From the NCBI GenBank assembly GCA_028583685.1, contig JAMXIF010001253.1, forward strand, positions 32,149,793-32,213,792: a DNA stretch of 64,000 bases, in the 5' to 3' direction. Position 1 is the stretch's first letter. Each line of letters opens with the position of its first letter. Below are positions 46,425 through 57,265 of this stretch, one piece after another. A model generated the notes under the pieces. It searched no databases. It was not told where the DNA came from and worked only from the letters and a program-made list of their open reading frames with translations. Origin of the DNA: Petaurus breviceps papuanus (lineage: Eukaryota; Chordata; Mammalia; Diprotodontia; Petauridae). The position numbers and the translations under genes are program-made.

Positions 46425-46680
46425 ATTTCAATAAAAAATTCATTAAATGCCTATGATGTGGCAGGTACTGTTTTAAATTCTGGGGATACAAAAAGAGGCA
46501 AAAGAGTCCATACCCTCAAGGAACTTGCAATCTAATGTGAGAGACAACATGCTAAGTTACATGACAGACAGAACATTTTTTAAAAAGAAAAGAAAAGCAC
46601 TGGAATTAAGAGGTGTTAGGGAAGGCTTCCTGTAGAAGGTGGGATGTTAGGACTTAAGAGTCCTTGAAAGCAATTGGATA
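46425..46680 (-). repeat. L2 LINE 3' region, antisense
   Basis: It has 'gtggcaggtactgtttta', 'ctcaaggaacttgcaatcta' and 'aggcttcctgtagaaggtgg'. Confidence 0.75.
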
Positions 46681-47285
46681 TGGATATAAGGAGATATATT
46701 GGTGTTGGCTAAGGAGATTCAGCCATGTCTTGGGGCGGTCTTCTATAAAATAGACTTAGTATATATTCTACATACTATATTCTATGTACTTTCATATTCT
46801 ATAAAATAGTAGCTTAGAAGTTACTAGGTCAAAGAATTTCAATTCTTCCATTTGAGCCTTTTGCATGCACATTCAGTTCTAGTTAAAAGGCTTTTTAATC
46901 ACTATGAAATAAACCAATTAGGATACAGTCTGCATATTTACAAATACTCTGAATTAGGGTCAGAGTCCCATCATTACGAATTATTGGGTATTTGGCGAAG
47001 CAGGCTCCTGAAGCTTCCCCATGTGTTGGCACGAGGTTGTACAGATTGTCTATGCTCAAAGGACTGAGTCCTCTGCTGGCCAGTCCCCCATTACTTAGAT
47101 GTAAATCTAATCTAATTCTTCACAGAACTATTCCACTTCTCCATCCTTTGTAATAATGCTGGCCCATGAGCTATAAGTATTTTCATAGTGTCCCTTTTTC
47201 TCATAACCATCATGGGTATTGCAATATAAATTACAAAGTGTTGTATGATTGATGTTTCTTGTTTCTTCACAGTGAATAATTAAAG
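46681..47285. other. Non-repetitive sequence, candidate conserved region
   Basis: No repeat recognised. Several homeodomain-like AT motifs occur ('tttttaatcactatgaaata', 'aaccaattaggata'). Conservation cannot be judged from one genome. Confidence 0.35.
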
Positions 47286-47744
47286 CAGCTTCAACATTTT
47301 TTTTTAACTCCCAGTGATCAAAAAGGGAAGAGAATGGAATCTGTGAACTTCAGCCCAACGGGCTTGACTTCAAATTCCAATAAAATTCTAGAATGTATTA
47401 TTAAATATATGGTTAATGAACATCTAGAAAAGTAACTGTAATCATACAGAGCCAGTAAGGCTTCAACAATAAGAGACCATATCAGACCAACCTTTGTATC
47501 ACATGTAAATTCTAAGGGTCCTTATCCCAACTCCCATTCACAATGATGATTTGGGCCCCTAGAGCCAGGTTACTATACTTCCCCTCCAAATCTAGGGGTA
47601 GTACTGGGAGATTGGAGTTAGTACTAAGGGGTTTTTAATGTTATAATTTACAAGCCTCCACTGGTATGCTTCCTGCTATGATTATGGATCAATTATCTAT
47701 GAGTTGGGCAGACTTAAGTAGCTTTTAAAAAAGTTCATTTTGTC

Positions 47745-47985
47745 AGTTGTCTGAGTCATGTCTGACTCTTTATGACCCCATTTGGGGTTTTCTTGGCAAA
47801 GATACTGAAGTAGTTTTCCATTTCCTTCTCCAGCTCATTTTATGGATTTGGAAACTGAGGTAAATAGGGTTAAGTGACTTGCCCTGGATCACACAGCTAG
47901 TAAGTGTCTGAGACTGGAGTTGAACTCAGGTCTTCCTGACTCCAGGCCCAATGCTCTATCCACCACCCCACCTAGTTGCCATAAG
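47745..47985 (-). repeat. MAR1-type CORE-SINE, antisense
   Basis: It has 'gaccccatttggggttttct', 'atcacacagctagtaagtgt' and the head 'ccaccccacctagttgcc'. Confidence 0.85.
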
Positions 47986-48654
47986 CTGTGTTTACTCACC
48001 TCCAATCAGTGACATACTCTCTCACAAATACTTACAGAGGCCAAGGGAAATCGAACTCATGCTTAGAGAGCACACATAGCAAAAGGGTGACTTGCAACTC
48101 CTGTTTGCTAGAAGTCCAGGGGGTATTCTTAAAGTTCTCCTTGGGCATAGCGTAAGTTTTCTGTTGGACTCCTGTAGAGCTATGAATCTTTGACCAGTCT
48201 GTCCTTGGCTTCCTGCCATCAGCTGATCCAAAAACATGGCTAGGAAACCAATGGGAAGATGGGAAATCATCCAGTTCTTCTAAGTTCACCAGGTCCTCTG
48301 ATCAAAGCGAGAGGAGGAGAAGGAGATGGGGCCTTAGACTTAAACTGGAGGTCTGGGCCTGTGGTTCTCCCTGACAAGTGAATCCTTCTCAGGGATCTAG
48401 CTGGAACCCTTTCTTTATTGTTCAGACGTCTTATATTCTGAACTAGTTCACATTTGCTCCCTGGTTTTATATAAGCCCCATGAATCATTACCAAGCTTCT
48501 TCTGCTCTTCTGTAGAGTTTCCTGTGCACTGGGTTGTCTAAAGTCCATGGTTGATGACTGACATTTTTTACTTGGTTGACTAAGACATGTTCCCATCTGA
48601 CTAAAGTAGCAGGACCAGAAGTCACACTTTATCTCTTGCTTTAGGTGGGGTAAC

Positions 48655-48900
48655 TTTATTGTTGTTTGTCCTTCATTCTTGAAGAAGACCGTGACATCAG
48701 GAAGATGATGCCATGACTTGCAAGTGAATTGGATTTCAGTGAGAGAGGGCTGTGCAAGGTCACCAGTCTCACTTTCTCCTCCAAAGTCATCTGGGTCCAG
48801 TGGAAAGATATAGACCAGGATGACTGGAGATGGCTTCAGATACAGTGGGAGACCTTGGCCTTTTTGAGCTAAGGACTTTCCAAGTTCTCATTTCGACTGA
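48655..48900 (+). repeat. Dispersed repeat, family not assigned (copy 3, best preserved)
   Basis: It reads 'ttgttgtttgtccttcattc', 'gacatcaggaagatgatgcc', 'tgcaaggtcaccagtctcac' and 'ggagatggcttcagatacag'. Copies 1 and 2 follow the same order. Confidence 0.65.
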
Positions 48901-49889
48901 GGCTTAAAACTTGATTAATATACCTAATCAATCCCCACTTTCACATTTTCTTTCCTTTTTTTGGATAGGGTTAGTAGACAGAGCATAGGAATGCTATACA
49001 TAAAATTTAATTTTATCTTAACAAAGCATTTGACAAAAATCTTTCATGATATTCTTGTGGAAAAGATGGGAGAGATTTGAGCTAGACAACCATACAGTTA
49101 GGTGTATATGGAACTAGTTGGAAAGCTAGACCCCAAAGTAAATCATTAAGTGCTTGACATAAGCTTGGAAGAAGGACCCTAGTCAAGTGCCCCAGGTAGC
49201 AGTGCTTGGCTCAGTCTTGTTTCACAAAGATGACATGCTTATCAGGTTTGCAGGTGACAGGAGGCTGGCACACAATAGCTAACATATTGGATAGCAGTTG
49301 GGATCCCTAAAATCTTAAGATACTAAAACATTTAGCTCAATCTAATAAGATAAGATTTAATAGGGATAATTTAAAATCATGCTTGGTTTCAAAAAAATTA
49401 ACTTGACAAGCATTAGATGGCATGGAATGACTAGACAGCCACAATTTATTGGAAAAGTAGAGGCTTTAAGGGACTTCAAGATCATTATGGGCATACAATG
49501 GCCAAAAAAAAGCATATGCAAGCTTAGGCTGACTTGAGAGAGATCTAATTTTAGTGTGAGGGAGATCAAAGTTCTGCTTTAGTCTGCCCTGGTCAGATCA
49601 CAAATACAGTACTCGGTTCATTTCTAGGTACCACATTTTGAAAAGGGCCTTCACAATATGGAAACTATCCAGGGAATAGCCAGCATCTTAATGGTGCTCA
49701 GGACCAAGCCATAAGAAGACTGGATGGATGAATTTCAGCCTGGAAAAGAGAAGACTCAGGGAGGACATGCCTTCTTTGAAGTTCCACAGAGAAGGGATTA
49801 GACTTGCTTTGCTTGGCCCTCAAGGGCAGAAACAGGGGCAATGAGAAGACTTTTAAGTTTGATGTGAGGAAAAGCTTCCTAATATACAG

Positions 49890-50400
49890 ATATATAGTTA
49901 TCTCACATATATATACATGTATCTCACTATATACACATATATGTCTATAAATAGATATATACATATATTCACAGCTATATACATTATCCATCTATAAATA
50001 GCTATGTCTATAGATATATACATATATCCATATTGACATACATATATATGTCTATAAATAGCTATATCTATAGATATACACTTATATCTATAGACATCTA
50101 TAAACAGTTGTCTAGATATATACATATATTCACAGTTAAATATTCTATATATCTATAAATAGCTATGCCTATAGATATTCACATATATTCACATCTATAT
50201 ACACATATATGTCTAGAAATATCTATGTCTATAGATAGATATATATTAATATCTATATACACATATACCTATAAATAGCTATGTCTATAGATTAATATGT
50301 ACATATAATCATATCTTCATATCTATGTACACAAATGTCTATAAATATCTATGTATCTACATCTGTATCTATACACATATTTATAAATACATATATATGC
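49890..50400. repeat. AT-rich minisatellite, 46-70 bp degenerate unit
   Basis: The phrase 'tctataaatagctatgtcta' or a close form recurs at 49944, 49991, 50051, 50097, 50152, 50212, 50268 and 50338, giving about eight units. Each is followed by 'tagatatatacatatatt'-like filler. It abuts the A-rich 3' tail of an antisense SINE. Confidence 0.75.
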
Positions 50401-50621
50401 ATTTATATGATCAAACCTGTGATTTCACTAATGTAGAGATTTCTTAGTGAAGAAAATTTTGTTACTCATGCAAAAGCTGTTCATCAACTTTACTTCTCAG
50501 TGACCCCAGCCAAGTCTCTAAGACTGTAAGTGACTTCTCCAGGGTCACACAGACAGAATCTGAGCCCTTCTCTTCCTGATTTCAGGACCAGCCCTCTGTC
50601 CCCTGTGAAACACCTCCTTTC
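50401..50621 (-). repeat. SINE with 'gaaatcacaggt' tail, antisense
   Basis: The minus strand runs head to tail: 'ggtcctgaaatcaggaagag', 'gtgaccctggagaagtcact', 'cagtcttagagacttgg', then 'gtgaaatcacaggtttgatc' and the minisatellite. With the minisatellite it interrupts CR1/L3, with 'cctaata' on both sides. Confidence 0.6.
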
Positions 50622-50800
50622 TCCTAATAATTAGGAATACCCAAATATGGAACAAGGGTTCCATAGAAGACAGAGTTTGGCCCCTAAGCACTGGAGAGCT
50701 TTAAGCCAAGAGTAGATTACCACTTTTACATTATTGAGGAAATCCTTACTCAAGTATGGGTAGGACTTGGCCTCAGAGAGTCTATGATTCTATGATATTT

Positions 50801-51585
50801 TTTTAGTAACTTTACAGGATCTTGAATAAGACTACAAAGGAAGATGGCAGCCAGCCAGTCTAGTTCCCACAATTTCTTTTCTAAAATTTTGAAGCAGCTT
50901 TGTGCTAACAGCAGGGGCTTGGGCCTATTATTGTTTTGGATGATGCTTATAAAGAAATCTCTCTTCTCTCTCCTCTTTCCCCACCTTCTGGTTGCCACCT
51001 GCTGCTATTCCAATGTTAACCTTGAACCTACTTGAACAAAAGATGGGAGATTTAGGCTCAAACCCAGCCCATGGATTCTTCTCTCCTTTCTCTCTACTAG
51101 CTTCTGTTCAGCAGTCACACTCGTGATCCTTCCATACAATTATTCCACAAAGGTCTGTTTTGAATGGTCCCTCCTCCTTTGCTTAGTCCTTTGAGAGCAC
51201 AGAACTAGAGGGTGCCAGTCTTTTTAAACAGATCAGTGGGGAAGAAAACCTGAAGCAAGATAAACATCCTGAGCTTTGGTAAAATCCATAAATGGAAAAA
51301 AAAAAGCCAAACAAGAAAATACTAGGCCTGTCCCTCAAGAGAAGGGATTATCCACCATTTTTTAAAAAAAGAAACCATTCCTACTTCTTCAATCCCTGTG
51401 TCAGGAAACCCTTTGTGGGCATGGACCACGTCTCACACTTCTTTGATTATCTTGTACACTACCCTACTCAGATCTAGTCAATCAGATGACCAAGTCTCCT
51501 ATTTCACTAAGATTAAGATCATGTGAAACTGGTATCCCCAATACTTCTCAATATTTTTAGGCATGCTTTTCTCTTCTCCCAATGT
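50801..51585. other. Unassigned sequence
   Basis: No gene or repeat recognised; A runs near 51296 and 51362. Confidence 0.35.
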
Positions 51586-51589
51586 TGAT

Positions 51590-52480
51590 TCAATTCATCA
51601 AACTGTGCTAGGCCCTATGGGAGATACTGAGCTTAGTTAAGATATGGGGCCCTGTCCTGAAAGACATTATAGTCTAGTAGGTAGTAAAAACATAGATATG
51701 TTATAATATAATATTTTTATTTTAATATTTAAATTTAATTATTGAGAGGCATTCATGGATTAAGGGTATAGAGAGCAGACCTTAGAGTTAGGAAGACTTG
51801 GGTTCAAGTTCCATTTGTCTCTTAGCCTCTGAGGGACCCTAAGACTCTTTTTTGCAAAGTAGGTACAAATATGTATCTGTGAAGAGTTTCCTCACCAGAA
51901 ATGCCCTACACCAATACAATTACAGGTCTAGTTTTAAAAATATATCTGAAAAGTTAAAACAAAATGCTACGTGACATCCCAGAGGAAAAGTTTCATGGAG
52001 GAGGTAGCTTTTAAATGGGCTTTAAGTAACAAGCAGAAATTTTGAAAGGGAGAAGGGTGAGAGAGGTTATTCTAAGTATAGGGAATAGTGTGAGAAAGGT
52101 GCAGAGATGGAAAGTGCAGTGTCTAATCAAGAGACAGAATACAGTCCCATTTGGCTGCTATTGAGTAAGCAGAGGGGAGTGATATGAGAAAAGCCTAGAA
52201 AGGGAGATTGGTTCTCCCATGCAGAGACTTGTATGTTAGGCAAAGGAGTCAGAACTTTACTCAGTAAAGTTATGTATAAAGTTATAGGGAGCCTACAGAC
52301 TTTGGAAAGAGGTGCTCGGAATTCAGAATAGAAGTCAGGCATGTAAATATACATTAGAAAGTTTGTGGCTGAGGTGTTGTTGCTGAGGTGATAGTTGAAA
52401 TCAGGGAAGAATGTAGAGACAGACAGATAAAAAGGAGAAAGAGGGACAAGAAAAGAACTGTGGGGAGCAGCCACCTTCAG
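51590..52480 (-). repeat. L2 LINE, antisense, split by a SINE
   Basis: It has 'actgtgctaggccctatggg' and, after the SINE, 'aaaagtttcatggaggaggt', 'aagcctagaaagggagattg' and 'aggagtcagaactttactca', the antisense L2 order. Confidence 0.7.
51745..51935 (+). repeat. SINE with 'acaggtctag' tail
   Basis: It has 'gagttaggaagacttgggtt', 'gagtttcctcaccagaaatg' and 'caatacaattacaggtct'. It interrupts antisense L2. Confidence 0.6.
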
Positions 52481-52584
52481 GCATGAAGAGGAGGATAAAT
52501 AGTCAAGAAATGAGACTGGAATGAAAAGCTAAAGACGGGAAAGGGAGAACAAGTGCAATATCTCTGAGGCCAAGGGAGAAGAGT

Positions 52585-52770
52585 GTTCATAGGATCATAA
52601 CTTAGGTTTGGAAGGGACCTCAGAGGTTTTCTAGTCAGACAGTTCAGGTAACTTAGGTCCCAGAGGTTATGGGATATACTCAAAGTCACACAGATTGTAA
52701 GCATCCAGGGGAAAGTTTGAACCCAGATTTTCTGACTCCAAAATCAGTGTTGTTTCCACTGTACCAAGAG
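52585..52770 (-). repeat. MIR/CORE-SINE-like copy, antisense
   Basis: It has 'tggaagggacctcagaggtt', 'caaagtcacacagattgtaa' and 'agtgttgtttccactgtacc'. Confidence 0.6.
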
Positions 52771-53140
52771 GAGAAAGTGCCTCAGGGAGATTAAGGAAGA
52801 TAAGGACTAAAAATTCGGGGAGGGAGGAGGAGTAAAGGAAGAAGCCCATCATAAGAATTGGTGGAGAATAAGATGAAGCATTGGGTAAGACTACTTTTGT
52901 TTTCCAGAAGTTTAGAGGAGGTAAGAGGAAAACTGGGACAGTAGCTAAATGGTCTAGATGGGTTAAAGGAAGGCTCCTTTAGGATTGAGGAGAGCTAATT
53001 ATGTAAGAATCTAGGAAGGAACCCTTAATAGGTCAGCATGGACCTGAAAAGGCAGAGATTAAAAGATACATGAGACAGAAAGACTGGTGAATCAGAGTCC
53101 TGGAGGAGGTGGGATGAAATGAAATTGATGAAAAATGATG
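52771..53140 (-). repeat. Possible further antisense L2 sequence
   Basis: Purine-rich, in the style of antisense L2 coding region, but too diverged to be sure. Confidence 0.35.
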
Positions 53141-53149
53141 TGACCAATC

Positions 53150-53530
53150 AGTCAATAAGCATTTATTAAGCGCCTACTATGTGCCAGGCAGTGTGCTAAG
53201 CTCTGGAGCATCAAAGAAAAGCAAAATATAATTCCCACTCTCAAGTAGATCATAATCTAATGGGAGAGAAAATATGAAAACAAACATAAACAAACAAGCA
53301 ATAGACAGGATGAGTCAGATGGAATCAACAGAGGGGAGACATTATCCTGAAGAGGGATCAGAAAACGTTTGTCAAAAAAGGTAAGGTTTTATTTGTCACT
53401 TGAAGGAAGCCAGGGACACCAGGAGGTGGAGATGAAGAGGAGGAATATTTCAGACATGGGGGAACAGCCAGTGAAAATGTATGGAATCTAGAGATGGAAT
53501 GTCTTGAGCTACCACTGAGAAGAACTTCAG
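53150..53530 (-). repeat. L2 LINE 3' region, antisense, well preserved
   Basis: It has 'agcgcctactatgtgccagg', 'cagtgtgctaagctctggag', 'cttgaaggaagccagggaca' and 'tagagatggaatgtcttgag'. Confidence 0.8.
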
Positions 53531-53584
53531 TGAACCCACACCGACTGGGCTGAGCTTCAGATTTCAGTGCAGTCAGAATCTATA

Positions 53585-53790
53585 ATAATGCTTAGAGGTT
53601 TCCAGGTACTTTCCTCACAAGAGCATTGTAAGACAGGCAGTGTAAGTACTACCATTTCTATTTACAGATAGGAATACTGAGGCTTGCAGAGATAAAATCT
53701 CTTATCCAAGGTCATACAGCTCCTTAACGGGTAGAAGTAGGTCTTCTGCCACCCACTGCTTTGTTCCTTCCCCTAAACTACAGCACTTCA
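53585..53790 (-). repeat. MIR, antisense
   Basis: It has 'tttccaggtactttcctcac', 'tttacagataggaatactga' and 'aaggtcatacagctcc'. Confidence 0.65.
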
Positions 53791-54085
53791 CACAACATTG
53801 TCACAGCAAAGATAGTGGTAATAACACATTTATGAAGTACCCATAAAAAACAATAACTTCTTCCCAAGAGTTTGAATGGAGCTCTCTCGAAATGTTCTGA
53901 TCCATATGTGAGTACAGAAAATATTCCTTATTGTTGTATGAGGAATGGAGTTTTGTGATGAGGGTAACAGAACAGAAAATGCTAAATTGGAAAATTTACA
54001 ATGGTAAACAAGAACCCTCTTCTAGTCTCAGGAGAGGGAATGAGAGGAACAGTCACAGGGACAAACACAATCTGAATGCCTTATG
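53791..54085. other. Unassigned sequence
   Basis: No family recognised. Confidence 0.35.
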
Positions 54086-54089
54086 ACTC

Positions 54090-54152
54090 TGTGTGTGTAT
54101 ATATGTATGTGCATGCATACACACACATATAAACATACACATACACACGTAT
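54090..54152. repeat. (TG)n/(CA)n imperfect microsatellite
   Basis: TGTGTGTATATATG passes into CATACACACACATA units. Confidence 0.85.
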
Positions 54153-54179
54153 CATTGCTGATAGTAGAAGCCCCACAAG

Positions 54180-54206
54180 ACATCCTGAAGCCACACTTCA
54201 GGATGT
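54180..54206. repeat. Perfect 11-bp hairpin
   Basis: ACATCCTGAAG, a 5-base loop, then CTTCAGGATGT: an exact inverted repeat just before the 65-bp duplicated element. Confidence 0.9.
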
Positions 54207-54220
54207 GTTATAATGTGTTA

Positions 54221-54285
54221 CATTGCGTTTCTCTCATCAGATCTATAGGCCCCTTTTCACATTGACCTATAACACACTCTGTCTA
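54221..54285 (+). repeat. 65-bp duplicated element, copy a
   Basis: It contains 'ctctcatcagatctatagg' and 'cacattgacctataacacac', repeated on the same strand at 55942-56003. Family not recognised. Confidence 0.7.
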
Positions 54286-54469
54286 GGCAAGCAGCAGGAA
54301 ACCAGGTCAGGATCGCAGATTTTGTTTCTCTGGGTGATGCCTCCCTCAAAAAACACTATGACCCCACTATGTCTCAGTCAATGGGAAGAAGCAGTGGAAA
54401 GAACATGGGATTTAGACTCGTTCAACCTGGATTCTAATCTTAGTTCTACCCCTTAGCTTCACAAATCAA

Positions 54470-54605
54470 GTGACCTTAGAGGTCATCTAGTCCAACTCCT
54501 TATCGTACAAGTCAGGAAACCAAAGCACAGAGAGGTAAAGATGGCTTTTTAGAACTAGGATTTTAATGCAAGTTCTTCATCTCCAAATCCAGGGCTCTAT
54601 CAATT
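54470..54605 (-). repeat. MIR, antisense
   Basis: It has 'gaggtcatctagtccaactc' and 'caaagcacagagaggtaaag'. Confidence 0.6.
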
Positions 54606-54709
54606 ACATGCTGGTAATTCAGAGTGTGACCTTGGAGAAGTAATTAACCACTCCTGGGTCTCAGATTTCTTATCTATATAATAAGGGGTTTGGGTGAGAA
54701 GACCCATAC

Positions 54710-55285
54710 CAGAGGTTCCCCAATATGGGCAATACCATCCCCTGGGAGGTGATGGAAAGATGGGGGAGGGCTGTAGTGGCCTTGGGTGCAACTGGGGGCT
54801 GTTGAATAAAAATAAGGGGGCAGTGGAAGTGTAAGGAAAGAAGAGAAAAAAATCTTGAAAAACCATTTGTACATGTTTCATCTGTTCTGTAACAGAGTTA
54901 AAGTTGTAATGATTACATTATTTTCCAAATAAATGCATAAAATTCAGGTTATAACCAATCAGTGGTCAAGTCCACTGACAGGCCTTAACAAGCAAGTGTT
55001 GGGAGGTGAGCCTGCCACACATTGTCAGGAAGTCCAGCATGCATCAGAGAGAATATGTGCATGTAATGACTTGTTTATAATATGATGCTATATGGTTACA
55101 TGACACAATATTGCATCATCAAAATGTCAATGCAGGGAAAAACCCACAAATTTACAATAAATTATTAAATTTAAGATGCATCATTTAAAAAAAAATTATA
55201 TGACGTGTTAAAGATTTCCAGGGGGTGATGCAGTGAGTAATTTTTTTTTTAAAAGTGGTAGACCAAATAAGTTTGGAAACCTCTG
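54710..55285. mobile_element. Non-autonomous hAT-Charlie-type DNA transposon
   Basis: The ends are CAGAGGTTCCCCAAT... and its inverted partner ...GTTTGGAAACCTCTG, the CAGNGGTT terminal inverted repeat of hAT-Charlie elements. The flanks acccatac (54702-54709) and acctatac (55286-55293) are an 8-bp target duplication with one change, as hAT transposases make. It is 576 bp, too short for a transposase, and has no coding sequence. It interrupts a MIR-like SINE. Confidence 0.82.
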
Positions 55286-55320
55286 ACCTATACAGTCCCT
55301 TCTGGTTTAAAATATAACAT

Positions 55321-55660
55321 TGACAACTTGATAATGGTTGGAAAAACCCATTGTCTATTGTTCACCCTTTTGGTGATGCATCTTTTTAGCCAGTCTGGTC
55401 CTTAGATAACAGATACAATGCAATGCCAAGTCTTTCCAGTTCTACTGGACCTGGCCCAGCCTGGGCTGTGCTAGTATGTTCTTCCACAAATACCCTTCTC
55501 TACAAGCCAGAGGTCAATCTTCTGTCTATGATGAGTAGATGATAGCTGCTCTCAGCAGCAGCATGCTCCCTCTGGTTCACCATCAGCAAGTGCTATCTTC
55601 CAGAAAGGAGATGATATTTGTCTATGGCATTCATTTATGTCACTGGTCCCTAAGGACCAT
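55321..55660. other. Unassigned sequence
   Basis: No family recognised. Confidence 0.35.
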
Positions 55661-55664
55661 AACC

Positions 55665-55815
55665 TTTGCTGTAGGTGAGATCTTAAGAATCATCCATGCC
55701 AATACTGTGGTTTGACAAATAAAGAAACAGAGAGAGGTTGCAGAACCAGGACCAAAAGTCAGGTTCTCTGAGTCCAAATCCAGAAGTACTGGTTTTACTA
55801 ACTGCCATGTAGCCT
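55665..55815 (-). repeat. MIR, antisense
   Basis: It has 'gtttgacaaataaagaaaca' and 'agtccaaatccagaagtact'. Confidence 0.55.
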
Positions 55816-55941
55816 TCCTAAGCTTGAGACAAACTAGATCCCAGGACTCTCTAGAAATCTGGGAAATATTCCCTCACCCAGCAGAGAATAAGGTCTTCTC
55901 ATTCGAATGATTTTCAAAACACTCTCTGTTTATTGACAGGT

Positions 55942-56003
55942 ATTGCATTTCTCTCATCAGATCTATAGGGCCCTTTCCACATTGACCTATAACACACTGT
56001 CTC
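55942..56003 (+). repeat. 65-bp duplicated element, copy b
   Basis: It matches 54221-54285 at nearly every position ('ctctcatcagatctatagg', 'cacattgacctataacacac'). Sequence on either side is unrelated. Confidence 0.7.
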
Positions 56004-56009
56004 AGAGGG

Positions 56010-56490
56010 CTGGGGGAGAAACAGTGACCATGGTTTACATCTTGAGAGAGCAGTTTTACCAACACAGAACTGGATCCTATCACCAGCCAGGAGCTGTAGG
56101 GACCAGGGGAAGAGAGGAGGTAGTGATAAGGATGCTGCCAGGAGCTAGTGATTGCTGCCCCATCATTGGCTGCTTCTGTGAAAGAGAAAAATGTCAGTGT
56201 GTAGAGTAACATCTGAGATTCACAGAGCACTGTGGGGTATACAAAATGTTTTGCATACATGACTTCATTTTATTTTTCAAATAAAATCTAAGGTGAATGA
56301 ATAGATGATGTGCTATAATATTATATTAGTATGTTGTATATGTGTGTATATGTCATGGATGGATGGATGCAATCTACTCGCCATGGGCATCTGAACTACA
56401 GTGGTAGCCACTGCCTCTAGTGTGTTGCTGTATGTGGGGCCTTCAGTGGCGTCTAATGAATTCCTCAACCTCCCCCAAGGTGTAGAGGTA
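56010..56490. other. Unassigned sequence, with a possible antisense MIR start
   Basis: 'caaaatgttttgcatacatg' near 56240 looks like the 3' side of an antisense MIR whose rest may be at 56505-56655, implying an insert of about 220 bp between. The insert is not recognised. Confidence 0.35.
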
Positions 56491-56504
56491 ACCCTGAGAC
56501 TTCC

Positions 56505-56655
56505 ACTTCTATATTATTAATAAGAAAACTGTGGCTCAGGGAGGGTCAGTGATTTTCCCATAATTCCACAGATGTTAAGTACCAAGGGTGGGATTCAAAC
56601 CAAGGCTTTACCTAAGAACTCTAAGTCTGTGGTTTTTCCATTCTATCTTGCCTGA
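56505..56655 (-). repeat. MIR, antisense
   Basis: It has 'aagaaaactgtggctcaggg' and 'ggtgggattcaaaccaaggc'. Confidence 0.65.
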
Positions 56656-56910
56656 CAGCCAGGTGACTGCAGTGCATAAAGCAGCTAAGCCTGGAGTCAG
56701 GAAGCTGGGAACTCAGATTGGAGTTTGGGCACTTACCAGTTGGGTGACTTTGGCCAAGTCATTTAACCTCTGCCTCAGTTTGTAAAATAGGGAGAGTAAT
56801 AGCACTTGCCTCCAAAAGTTGTGAGTATAAAATGAGTTAATATTTGTAAAGTGTTTTGCAAACCTTAAAGTACTCTATAAATGCTAGTTATTATCATTAT
56901 TGTTGGCTCT
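56656..56910 (+). repeat. MIR-like SINE
   Basis: It has 'gcctggagtcaggaagctgg', 'gtcatttaacctctgcctca' and 'taaagtgttttgcaaacctt'. Confidence 0.75.
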
Positions 56911-57007
56911 CTTACAAACTCTGAAGAAATCTAAACTATCAATAACCATTTTAAAATGCTCCAAATCACTACTAATTTGCAAAAGAAATTTATAAATTAA
57001 GTATCAA

Positions 57008-57265
57008 AGATTCGGTAAAGGTAGCTAATTGGCTCAGTGGATAGAGCTCTGGGTCTGGAATGTGGAAGCCTGATCTTCCTGAGTTTAAATCTGGCCTCAC
57101 ACACTTACTAACTGTGTGACTCTGGGCAAGCTGCTTAACCTTATTTGACTCAGTTTCCTCATCTGTCAAATGATCTGGAGAAGGAAACAGCAAACCACTC
57201 CAGTATCTCTGTCAAGAAAACCCCAAATGGGGTCACAAAGAGTCAAATACAACCCAAACAACTGA
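57008..57265 (+). repeat. MAR1-type CORE-SINE
   Basis: Full length, from 'ggctcagtggatagagctct' to 'gaaaaccccaaatggggtca'. Confidence 0.88.

Larger units (their letters stand above)
47507..48945 (-). mobile_element. 1.4-kb insert in CR1/L3, probably LTR-related
   Basis: This block interrupts the CR1/L3 copy. On the minus strand it begins TGTGAAAGTGGGG and carries a TATA box ('cttatataaaaccag', about 48477-48463), followed about 55 bases later by AATAAAG, the spacing of a fossil LTR. A short TCACA repeat at both ends may be the target duplication. It also holds a MAR1 SINE and a copy of the dispersed repeat. Family unknown; broken and old. Confidence 0.4.
47290..50800 (+). repeat. CR1/L3 LINE (reverse transcriptase to 3' end), split by two inserts
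   Basis: Three pieces read as one element: 47290-47506 ('aagagaccatatcagaccaa'), 48945-49889 ('aacaaagcatttgacaaaa', 'gatattcttgtggaaaagat', 'ctgccctggtcagatcaca', 'cagcctggaaaagagaagac') and 50622-50800 ('gctttaagccaagagtagat', 'tatgattctatgat'). The middle piece is reverse-transcriptase sequence with many stops. The copy is old. Confidence 0.75.
54375..55320 (+). repeat. MIR-like SINE split by an antisense MIR and a hAT element
   Basis: Pieces at 54375-54470, 54606-54709 and 55286-55320 read in order ('catgggatttagactcgttc', 'gtgaccttggagaagtaatt', 'tacagtcccttctggtttaa'). Confidence 0.6.

Noticed and set aside
48022-48596. Minus-strand frames of 80-110 codons
   Set aside because: They lie in an unclassified LTR-like insert and match no protein family I recognise; treated as part of a fossil element.
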